Shown here: piece after piece, positions 25,101 through 34,181 of the stretch
How the letters are laid out: every line of letters starts with the position of its first letter
Numbering within the stretch: position 1 is the first letter of the stretch
DNA from: Angiostrongylus vasorum
Lineage: Eukaryota > Nematoda > Chromadorea > Rhabditida > Metastrongylidae
Length of the DNA: 64,000 nucleotides
Assembly: GCA_018806985.1 (NCBI GenBank)
Contig: JADANN010000462.1
Location: 3,153,501 to 3,217,500, forward strand
Direction: 5' to 3'
Position numbers and translations under genes: made by a program
The notes under the pieces: generated by a model
Databases searched by the model: none
What the model was told of the DNA's origin: nothing
Seen by the model: only the letters and a program-made list of their open reading frames with translations

Positions 25101-27473
25101 GAATAATTCTAGCAATTGTAAAATAGAGTACATAGCGCATTCTTCCTAAAGGGCAAAGGATAAAGTCGACATCTAGACTACGACAAAAAGGGGGCTGACC
25201 GCAGTAGGACTTAAGGTTTCACTTCACGTTCTATCACGAACAGATAGCGATCAGTAACCTTTCGGCAGACATAGACTAACTTACTTAGTTGATACTTGAA
25301 TGGTCCGCCCTCACTGGTTGTGCGAGCCCCAGCATAATCTCCATTTTTCGGAGATTTTCTGGTTAAGCCGTTGTGGTTCCCTAGAATCCTGAGGTCAGCC
25401 TGGCCAAAGTCTGCCCCAGGTCGTCACTACGACAGGCAGTCGCAACCCTTGTGGATCAGAGGGAGATTTGCCACCAAGCGACTTTGATGCCAGGACGGTG
25501 GTGGATTCTGGTATTGGTTTACTCTTAGCTAAGCTTTCTAATGGAAACGCCAGGCTAATTCTCAGCTTGGGAGATCCTGACAGGGAATGAATCTCTCGCT
25601 GTACATCACAGTCTGAAACCTAGGAACACCTCCCAGCCACGATGAGGCGGTAAACCGTTGGAAGGCCAGGCAAAGGCATGGCGGAAAAAGAAGAAATTGG
25701 ACAAGAAAAGAAGAGTGAGAACCAAAAAATGTAGTGTGTTGGTCTGCACTTCTTAGTGGTTGGCATAACAAATAGCGTTTTCCATACACCAAACATTTCT
25801 TCAGTTAGTATTATCCTTTTTTGCGGTTCGGGATAACCATTAAAGAGGTCCGAAAATGGCGGGGCTCCAAGACGTCGAACCTTGAGAACTTCCACGTAAT
25901 CGCGACCGCAGTCATCCGTATCACCAGCTGTATGATTTAGTTCAAAAACTAATATTACGGAAAAAAAGCGAGAACTTCAACCCATTCCGCCCCGATGCCG
26001 TTTTTCACGGTAGGCCCATCGAAGTCAAGCAATTTTTCGTCGGCTGCGAGCCTTTTGGCCTTTTGACAATAGAAAAACCTTTTCCGAATAACCAGAGGAT
26101 TTGAGCGGTTCTGATGATGACTGGGTTGTAGAAAAGACTTTGGTCCATCGCGTTGTAAGAGTATGAATGATATTTAGGCTCAATATCTTGCTATCGTCCA
26201 CATTGCAAAATACATTGCTGTTGCTGCACTTCGAAGTCTTTTGTAATATATGTTGAGTCTACTTTTGTAATTTCTTACCCACACATTTCATACAACGACC
26301 ACAGCAATCGTAAGGTGGCATAAAATGTTGATGAAATTACCGGCCAATGAACTTCATCGGAAAGTGGTTCTTTGCAAATCATCAGGTGTAGGGAGTGGTT
26401 TTTCTGGTCTCTTCCCTTCCACTTTGATCTGCTTTCGATTAGCTGTTGAGTGAATATACATAGTGCGATAAAAAAAACCCTCTGTAAGCATTAAAATGAC
26501 CGTCCAAACATTCCGTAGGATGGTTTGGTCTAAACCGTCATGGACACTATAGTGTCTATACGGAGGAGGGGGAGGGGGGACGGATTAAGGAAAAGTTATC
26601 AGAAGGTCCGAAGAGAGAAAACGAAGCGACGATAAGAATAGACAGTTATACATAGAACAGATGCTTAAAAATCTCAAACTTTGGAAACTGTGCCCCTTCC
26701 TGGGTAAAGAAAATGAACGACCGGATGAAAGAGCGAAAATGAAGGGACTTGTCTTTTAATGTTTCCTGTACTGTAGTAATCCATCACTCTTGAAGCTGTG
26801 CAAAAACTAGGTCTTTTTACGTTAATATAGATTGAAAAACAATAAGGGAAATTCATGAGGAAAGAGGTAAAGACGTTAAGATCATAAGTCGCTTGCCGTA
26901 TATCCAAACCCTGAGGAATGCTCCACGTATCCGACTTCATCAAGAATCGTTAGAAGTGACTGAATGCATTTCTGGCCTATACAATGACTTATGATGGGCT
27001 ACCGATGTATCAAGCTAATGTTTCTAACTCCAAAGTAAATCCATTAAAAATGCGCTAACTCCAGAAGGATGAAGGGCTGCTTGGTTAGTCCAGAGCACGA
27101 GGTCGAGCGAGCGACCGGTTCCAATATGTACTGCAGGGCACTTCTAAACCACTGCACTGTAAACAGGCACTGTGCAGCGGTCCTCTGAATTTATTTATAG
27201 ACGTTTCTTTATCAGAAATCTGGTGTCCATCATTGCGCTGGGTAGCATTGGTGTTGTATTGTTGTGCATCACTGTATCGGTTCTCTGCTACTTAAAGGAG
27301 CAACGAAGAAAGGTGCAGTTTTCCCCAATTTCTTGATTTTCCAGTGTCTTTCTCAAGCGTGAGTCTGACTGTTTTAGAAACGTCTTGCGGAGACATGGGA
27401 ACAACGAGTTAAACAAGCTGGAGAGGAGTTGTCTTCAAGTTCTTGGGCAACTGCGAAGAAAACCAAGTCATAA
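22146..27473 (+). CDS. Gene B: small type I-like membrane protein, C-terminal five exons
   Basis: I do not recognise this protein. Exons: 22146-22199, 22775-22881, 24817-24941, 27201-27312, 27378-27473 (TAA at 27471-27473). All phases match and four of the five exons have strong splice sites (for example TTTTTTTAG at 24816 and GTAAGT at 24942). The readable part is about 164 residues: an ectodomain with Cys residues and sequons (TLCNTTILIENHT, NFCVYYEMYTSATCETVQ, AFLECLKSNMSEDS), a membrane helix NLVSIIALGSIGVVLLCITV, and a short basic tail that ends SSSSWATAKKTKS. The order suggests an extracellular N-terminus and a cytosolic C-terminus. Upstream exons including a signal peptide must exist but were not found. 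A poly(A) signal overlaps the stop codon. SINE copies lie in two introns. Confidence 0.62.
22989..23230 (-). mobile_element. SINE-1 copy
   Basis: Copy inside the gene B intron, antisense to gene B, with the extreme head truncated after the B-box region. Confidence 0.75.
23610..23850 (+). mobile_element. Degenerate SINE-1 copy
   Basis: Old copy in plus orientation: GACTTGGTTCATCAATAGGC and CCAGATATGCATTCAATCAC match the core, and the tail side AGGATTAATAAGTGTCGAAC is recognisable. Confidence 0.6.
24028..24290 (-). mobile_element. SINE-1 copy
   Basis: Near-complete copy in the gene B intron, antisense to gene B, with a clear core and head. Confidence 0.8.
25285..25665 (-). repeat. Family C interspersed repeat in a gene B intron
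   Basis: Full copy, minus orientation; its tail end shows ACTTACTTAG-type units at 25280-25290. Confidence 0.85.
25980..26570 (+). repeat. Family E interspersed repeat
   Basis: Matches 62030-62560 in the same orientation. Shared pieces are CAATTTTTCGTCGGCTGCG, ACATTGCTGTTGCTGCACTT, ACAACGACCACAGCAATCG, GGCCAATGAACTTCATCGG and GACACTATAGTGTCTATACG. No coding potential seen. Confidence 0.75.
26878..27168 (-). mobile_element. Degenerate SINE-1 copy
   Basis: Diverged copy ending about 30 bp before the gene B membrane-helix exon. CATTTCTGGCCTATACAATG and TACCGATGTATCAAGCTAAT identify it. Confidence 0.65.
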
Positions 27474-27478
27474 ATAAA
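27473..27478 (+). terminator. Poly(A) signal of gene B
   Basis: An AATAAA hexamer begins at the last base of the gene B stop codon, so the 3' untranslated region would be very short. Such short 3' ends are common in nematodes. Confidence 0.5.
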
Positions 27479-28280
27479 AAATGAATTAGTTTTTCTTTTT
27501 TTGACTTCTCTTGAACTCTACACCGACTGTGACCCCACTGAAACCACAACTACGGCTTGTTTGCTTTTTGAGTTTTACTGTGATATGAGAATCATTCATC
27601 GGCTATAAAACTCATCATTTCTACTGAGTACTAAACAAAATGTGCCTCTATAAGTTGCAGTTCAAAGTGGAGTCACCCGTACATCTATGAACATTTCATT
27701 TCAAAAATGAACAGAGAACATCCATATTTATACTCCAAATAGATTCTTTCATATTCACTAAACGATCAGAACCTTTGGAATGATTTGCATATGCTGCCAC
27801 CAGATGTGATGGTGAGGTCGATGCTGATCTTCACTCTTATCACCTGACAAGGAACGCTCTATGGCTTGTCGATGGAGTCCAACCGTTGGACAGTGGCTCT
27901 CCCTAATCCTTTTAATGGATATGTCTGTAATGATGATCTGCGTTACGAAGGTTGCGATACCGGCTTCGGAATTTTTCCTATATCAGAAGTAGAATCGTCG
28001 AAAATCATGTACTAGATCTGCTCTCTCCACTAGAGCTGTGAGGTTGCTCACATCCATAATTCATAGGAAAAACGACATGCAATATGCCACATATACGTTA
28101 TGCAACACGCTTTTCTTTTGTTGGGTAGTCCTAAATCGTTTTTTTAGTTCAGAATTTTAAATACATTTACCTTGGCTAACAGCAGCAGATTCCAAATAAA
28201 GCTACTGCAGGAACATCTCTTAATAACTCAAAAGACCGACTTTCTATAAACCTCGGCATAGATAGTTGATATATTTACTT

Positions 28281-28508
28281 TATACGATCTTATAAACTGA
28301 TCTTCTTTAGCTGATGCGAGGTTGGTATAGGTCTTCGTTGTCGTTGTGGTTGTTGTTGGTGTTGTTGGTCGATGGCTGACGTTTCGGCGATTTCGCCTTC
28401 CTCAGAGCCTGGACGTATTTTTATGTTAGAGTACTTCAATTATTCGGTGGAAAAGGCTAAAGTATTAATGAAGATCAAAGTTTTAAATAGATGGTCGGTT
28501 AGGGGGTT
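28281..28508 (+). repeat. Left inverted terminal repeat (pLTR) of the Penelope-like element
   Basis: This segment is the reverse complement of 29920-30138 with few differences. It starts near TATACGATCTTATAAACTGA and passes a GTTGTTG-rich stretch and the ribozyme-like motif. Penelope-like elements often carry such repeats in direct or inverted orientation; here they are inverted. Confidence 0.85.
28374..28409 (-). ncRNA. Hammerhead-ribozyme-like motif, left pLTR
   Basis: Exact inverted copy of the motif at 30010-30045. On the minus strand it has AGCC partner at 28374-28377, GTC at 28378-28380, GAAAC at 28381-28385, stem II at 28386-28397 and CTGAGGA at 28399-28405. Both copies have kept every core base although the coding part is decayed. 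Confidence 0.7.
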
Positions 28509-29919
28509 AAATAGATTGGAAACCAAACTGCACGCATGTAATGGAGTCATTCGATGTTACTTCACTTTATACCAACGTGTCGAATGACTCCGCAATGCAA
28601 GCCATTCTCGAGTTGCTGGTAGATCATGAAGAGAAAATAAAAATGTACTGGCTTGTCGATTGCACAACTAATGACTCTCTTAAAACAGTGTCTTAGTTGT
28701 TCAATCTTCAGGTGGTCTGGGAAATATTTTTGCACAATTTAGAGGGTAGACCATGGGACAGCGTTTAGTACCAAGCTTTGCCGTCGCTTTCATGTCTAAG
28801 GTGGAAGCCCCAGTTCTCGACCACCGACCCTTACGCTGCTGTCGATACATAGACGACTGCTTCATCGTCTGTTCCACACAAGAACAGATGGATGAGTGCT
28901 TTGAATTATTAAACCGACAGTCAGAGTATATAAAATTTACACGAGAAAAACCAACCGAAAACTGGTTTCCATTCTTAAACATCCAAATAAAGCTTTCAGA
29001 AAGTTGCTATATAACAAAAATGGTATCGTAAGCCAAGTAGTAAGAACCTACTAGTTCACTACCTCTCCTCTCATCCCTCACGCATGAAAAAAGCACTTAT
29101 CAAAAAACATGCACCGTACGGCTAAAAAATGTGTGCACAGGAGAAGAGGAAAGGATGGAATCGCAAAACCTGGCACGAAAAATTGCCATTTCCAATGGCT
29201 ACGACGTAGAAGCCACTCGGGTTACACAAAAACGTAGGGTAGTTCCCCAAAATAATGTTCCGGACGTAAGTAAGTACCTTTTTAAGCTACCCTTCATATC
29301 AAATGAAATAAGTTATGCCATTAAGAGATGCTTAAGAGAAAGTGGTCTTGAAAATTATGTAACAACTATTGACATCCCACCCAATACCCTACGCCGTCAG
29401 TTAGTTCGCAACCGCCTCTATGATCGTTTGTGCAGCTCAAAAAACTGTATGATCTGTCCTAACGGGAGAGACGGGGATTGCATGAGTTCAGGTATAATAT
29501 ACTTGATCTCATGTAACGCATGCGGTGAGGAATATATTGGGGGAAACGGGTAGACCACTTTGTGTCCGCATAAAAAGAACATCTAGATGGGAAAGCTAAA
29601 ATTCGTCAAAACACTCCTCTGGGTACGCATAGGGCACAAAAGCACAACGGCGATCATTTTGAAGTGACTGTGCGGATCCCAGCGCAGGAATCGAAAACAT
29701 CAACGCGCAAAACTCTTGAAGCCTTTTGGAAAAAATTTCAAAAATCCAAAGATGAACCGGAAAGACGAATGGCTCACTATCACACGTGACCTGGCGCCCT
29801 ATTTCAAGATGATATTTTGACCCCGGGGTGTGTCGTGTTCGCGACCCCACGTGAACAACGCGTGGGCCAGTCCCACTCGTAACATCACGATGCCTTTCAG
29901 TTTGACCGTAGCATCCTAA

Positions 29920-30138
29920 CCCACCATCTGTTTAAAAACTTTGATCTTCGTTAATACTTTAGCCTCTTCGACCGAATAATTAAAGTATTCTAATATAAAA
30001 ATACGTCCAGGCTCTGAGGAAGGCGAAATCGCCGAAACGTCAGCCATCGACCAACAACACTAACAACAACGACAACGACAACGAAGAGCTATGCCAACCT
30101 CGCATCAGCTAAAGAAGATCAGCTTATGAGATCACATA
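29920..30138 (-). repeat. Right inverted terminal repeat (pLTR) of the Penelope-like element
   Basis: Inverted partner of 28281-28508. Read on the minus strand, it shows the same order of CTGATCTTCTTTAGCTGATG, the GTTGTTG-rich stretch, the hammerhead-like core and the AT-rich inner end. The shared arm of about 220 bp fixes the element borders at both ends. Confidence 0.85.
30010..30045 (+). ncRNA. Hammerhead-ribozyme-like motif, right pLTR
   Basis: The motif fits a minimal hammerhead: stem I GGCT (30010-30013) pairs with AGCC (30042-30045); core box CTGAGGA (30014-30020, consensus CUGANGA); one extra A; stem II GGCGA/TCGCC with an AA loop (30022-30033); core box GAAAC (30034-30038); cleavage triplet GTC (30039-30041). 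Stem III is only AC/GT with no loop, as in minimal ribozymes of Penelope-like elements, which are known to act better as dimers. Activity is inferred, not shown. Confidence 0.7.
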
Positions 30139-30285
30139 AACAAATAGAGCTACCGCAATTCACGAAGGCTCTCAGCGAGATAGAAGTTTACTTGTTCCGT
30201 CCTGGTAATATTCTAGGCTTTTGTGTCCAATTACTCTTCTGGAGGGATTTTCAGGGAGCAGCTTGGTTGTCAAAGGTTTCGAGAG

Positions 30286-31761
30286 CTAGTAATTAAAAAA
30301 AGTACTTGATAAATTGGCAGAAACATGAACAGCATGAATAAAGAGGAGTTTAGCGTCCAAATTCGTACAACTCTTATAACATAGGTTGTAAAAGCAAATG
30401 TGGTCTTGCATTGCAGAACTGGTCTCACTCAGGTGATAACGTCGCTTACAGTTCTTGGTGCATGCATCGAAACTTGACAACAGCTCTGCTGTAATGATTT
30501 CACCAGGATTCAGGAGTTCTTGATAATCCCGAAGCTTCATCACGAAAAATCATTCAATCTTCCTAGGTGAATTTGGTTTCAGGAGATGTTTTAGTTCTCT
30601 AACTCTCCAACCTTCCATGAATCACCGTCGATAGCTATACAGTCATTTTTATGCGTTTGTTAAAATGTCATCAAAGAAAACTGCTCGCTTTTCTCATAAA
30701 GAAGGTTTAGTGACGATCGTATTGCCAGTTATTCAATACGTGCTGGATCTATTTCTAAGCTTGTTTCCAAGTTCAGTTAAGGCCTGCCAAGGCTGATGAA
30801 TCTCTAGCTCTATTACGAGCTCTCGGACGGGTACCTGTTGATCAGTTTCAAACATAATTTTCACGTGGTAGTAAATGGCCTGCAGGTGGTTACCACTTCT
30901 TAGATTTCTCAACTTTTATTTCAATAATTGAATGAACTTAAATTACTAGACAAACCTAAATATTTACAGAAAAAAATGGTTTTAAACACTTTAATGTTGA
31001 CGTTAAAAGGATCCAGATTTGTACCTTCAATCATTAAAAAAGATGACACTCCAGAACAACATTGTCCATCCTGATAGCCATTAGAAAGATAGAAGTTACC
31101 TTCGAAAAAACCACAGCAAGACGAGTATATGAGTCGTTCATATCTCTTCACAACACTCTCAAAGGAGAGCACCTCACCATGTGAAAATGGTTAATTCGCC
31201 ACCAGCACGACGAGGATGACGAAACTCTGTCTTCTTCACACTTCGTCTGTTATAATGTCCATCATGTCCATTCAACGTTCTAGGCAGACCTCTTAGTCAT
31301 CGTAGTCGAGAAAAACGCCGTCCATATAAACAATGATTCTTGTTGATGGTTCGTTAACGATGATTCGTCATGTGTCTTGCTTCGAATTCAACTTGAAGCT
31401 GTTTGTTTTCGCTCTTCATTAACCCTTTGGATGCTGGTCTCCGAGACAGCCTGGGTAAGGCGTTTTCAGGTGGTAACCGCAGGCATTTACGTGTTGGAGG
31501 GATATATGCTGCCTAGGGATTTGGATTGTTCGGATCGGTCTGGTCCGTTTTCCTTTTTGAATAACTCCATAATCCATCTACAATATTACCATGATTCGTA
31601 TTTCGTTTTGTTTGAACGTCGACATACCTCACTGGCATCCATCGTAAAGAGAACTAGGTGGTCACCTGTAAAAGCCTGCTGTCTTCATTATTCACTATAC
31701 TCCAACGATAAGCAACTTCGGTCAGATGGCGCCACTCGTATACTCGGATCGTTTTCCTCAT
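30286..31761 (-). CDS. Gene C: tentative small three-exon gene, unrecognised
   Basis: I do not recognise this protein. Exon 31666-31761 starts with ATG and reads TIRVYEWRHLTEVAYRWSIV followed by NNEDSRLLQ before a GTGACC donor. Exon 31100-31172 reads VLSFESVVKRYERLIYSSCC and ends GFFE before GTAACT. Exon 30288-30488 (acceptor ATTACAG, stop TAG at 30286-30288) reads ELLSSFDACTKNCKRRYHLS and later CFYNLCYKSC. Phases 0 and 1+2 are consistent, giving about 123 residues with a cysteine-rich C-terminal half. The donors are only fair, and the case rests on phase and protein-like composition. The first ATG context is ordinary. It lies between the Penelope-like element and the 3' end of TOR. Confidence 0.38.
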
Positions 31762-31769
31762 GATAATGA

Positions 31770-33600
31770 GGACGGAGCGGTGGAAGAGTTGCACCATCGT
31801 AATAGGTCAACAATCCATTTCCATACAGCCTGCAGCTTTGTGTTTCATACTAAATCATAATTTTACCGATTTGTTCCCAAGTGAACGGCTGAAGTATCCA
31901 CCAAATTGGCTACGACTTCTGGTTTTGACAGCCGCCCTTGCACATAAACGTCAGTAACTAATATGCTTAAGAAGTTGGGAAGTGGTTTTGTTCTGTTGCC
32001 TTCATATTACAAATTGTTCTCCTAAAATTTCGGCATGATTTTAGGCTTATCTAAAATTTAAGCTTTCAAGAAAAATTGAAGGCGAAATACAAGTTTCTAA
32101 GTCGCTAGCGCGATAGTTGAAACCATCAACAGAAAATTGAAAGACATCTCCTATCCTACCGAACGGAACTACGCCCGCTCAATCGTTTCGCAATTCGAAT
32201 ATAAACCCCCGATGGAAAAAGGGAGACAAGATCTTCACGTATGCGAAAAGTCAGAATCTCATCATACTCCGTAAGCTGTACATCTCTATACAATAAGAAA
32301 ACTTGCACCATGCCACCAACAAATGTAGAATTTGTTATCTTATGGCTTCCATCTCAACGGCAAAAATCGGTCGCTGGTGGTCGCTGATCGGATAGTGGTC
32401 GGATGCGCCCTGCAACACACGTAGAAGCGATCCCCCGAGCCCATGGCCCACCGGGCCTTCCATCCCTCCGGGGTCAGCAAATTGGTACCAGACTTGTCTG
32501 GGAGGATACCAGCACTGGCTCGATACATCGGTAGGCCACCGCGAGTCATTGTAAAGGTCAGATATGCATTCAACAACCTCCAAACGATGCATAGTGAAGT
32601 CGAATGCATGGCGCACCCTTCAGTGATTGATCAACGCCGAGAGCTTTATCCTTTATCCTTATCCTTTATGGATTTCACTTCAATTCATAAAGTTCACTAC
32701 CAGCTGACATAGGTTTCTTTAAAGTTGAAAGACGCCTATGACTACCGTAGAGTTATATATGACGAACAGATGTATTAAATAATACACAAAGAGAGCAATT
32801 ACAGGAATCAATATAGGACTTTATTAATAAACACAGAGCAAGAATGCCACAGTTCACATCTCTGATTAGAAAAAACTAAAACACACAAGTGTTTTAGCTA
32901 CGATAAAATTACAGACATAAACAGTTCGCGTTATATGGCAGCTTTAGAAATTGCACTTTACCAACAGCATACCAACGCAAAAATGCCCAATTTTGCGTGG
33001 CTGCAGCTTCCCTACATTTCATTCACAGACCTGGTGCCTCTCCGACGAAGGACGATAGTTAGCGCAGCTGAGATTTGAGGATATGCCACCATTTACTACG
33101 TTCTACTGTGGCTCTCCAAACGCTGTTATCAGATATTTTGCTGGTATTTTTTATACCCGACAATTCCATATGATAACTTTGATTCATTATAGTGAGCACA
33201 CTGATAATTGTCCGTCAAAACAACGGTAAATGAACTTATGCGAGAACGCTTTTTCTAATTCAGTGTAAAGAATAGCTCTATATTGGGAATGTGTGACATA
33301 ACTTAACAGCTAAGTTCGACACGCTATCGATCGAATAAAAAAAAGATAAGAATGAAGTTCAGTGCGCCAAAGTAAACCAGCGGAAAAACTTTGAGGATAT
33401 ACCGGCCACATTTATGACTCCTACAGAGTTCACGCCGTCGCATAAATGTTGAATAAACAAGACTAATTTAGCAGTTGATCCATTCGGTAGGCGTTAGCTA
33501 ACCACTTAATATTGCTATAAAGGTACCCATCAGAAATCGGCTTCACCGTAAAAAGTGCGCTGTACAGAACAGAATAGTGAACTTTAAAAGCAGAAGACCA
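31770..33600. other. Spacer between gene C and the TOR 3' end
   Basis: Apart from the SINE at 32378-32660, no gene was recognised. The TOR 3' untranslated region must begin at 33606 and run left; no unambiguous poly(A) signal was identified. Confidence 0.5.
32378..32660 (+). mobile_element. SINE-1 copy with a clean tail
   Basis: Complete copy in plus orientation. The tail is a short tandem of TTTATCC units (about 32640-32668), which defines the 3' end of the family. Confidence 0.82.
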
Positions 33601-33606
33601 CTGTTG

Positions 33607-34023
33607 TTACCAAAATGGACACCATCCAATATAACACTGGCAAAGATTTTCGTGAAGGGTAGCCTGTTCAACTAGACGATCTATTTGTTCCTGTACATCG
33701 ACTTCGCCGGTGCCAAACTCACTACCTATAATGTGTAAAATCAAAATTTGTATTTTTACAAGAAAAAACCAATGTATAAAATAATGTTATCGTATTGCTG
33801 TACTCCTGCTTGATAAGTAACGGCCATTAAAATTTAAGTCTTTATTTATTGTTTTTGCAAAACGGCTTGCAAAACGACTTACCAAGAAAAAAAAACCACA
33901 CGAACTCACCCGTAAGCTTCTGTTTTATACGATCTATGACTCGCTCTCTTACAATTCTTGGTGCTTCTTGCAGGGTTTTTCTCCTAGTTACATCATGCTT
34001 CTCACCCGGAACACGCTTCGTTC
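33607..34023 (-). CDS. let-363: TOR FATC terminal exons
   Basis: Exon 33910-34023 reads [20 protein letters not shown], then [14 protein letters not shown]. It is joined across a 2.9 kb intron to WRLLEG in the exon at 36939-37083; the phases (1 base + 2 bases) fit. The last exon 33607-33725 reads [20 protein letters not shown] and ends [15 protein letters not shown] before a TAA at 33607-33609. FATC is essential for TOR kinase activity, and the two cysteines and two tryptophans of the tail are present. No clear AATAAA was seen close downstream, so the 3' end of the transcript is not defined. Confidence 0.95.
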
Positions 34024-34142
34024 CTTAATATTTGATTATTGTACTATATATTAGGTTGAGTAATAAGTTTATACTGAGGTTTCTGGCATTAGTGACGAGG
34101 TGGAAACGAGCGCCGCCAACATTAACACTTTTGCGACGACGT

Positions 34143-34181
<39 letters not shown>

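Larger units (their letters stand above)
28281..30138 (+). mobile_element. Penelope-like retroelement remnant with RT and GIY-YIG endonuclease
   Basis: This is a decayed Penelope-like element. The RT fingers/palm start with FDVTSLYTNVSNDSAMQAI at about 28545, then a frame change; domain B reads MGQRLVPSFAVAFMSK (28753) and the catalytic motif is RYIDDCF (about 28845). A linker follows (CTGEEERMESQNLARKIAIS from 29134), then NRLYDRLCSSKNCMICPNGR and the endonuclease hallmark SGIIYLISCNACGEEYIG at about 29485-29545. A stop and frame change follow, so the C-terminal part of the endonuclease is broken. The whole is flanked by inverted repeats of about 220 bp. The N-terminal RT part and several frames are lost, so it is not autonomous. 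Confidence 0.88.

Noticed and set aside
32335..32712. Several overlapping open frames on both strands
   Set aside because: They are frames of the SINE; the same peptide-like strings recur at every SINE copy.
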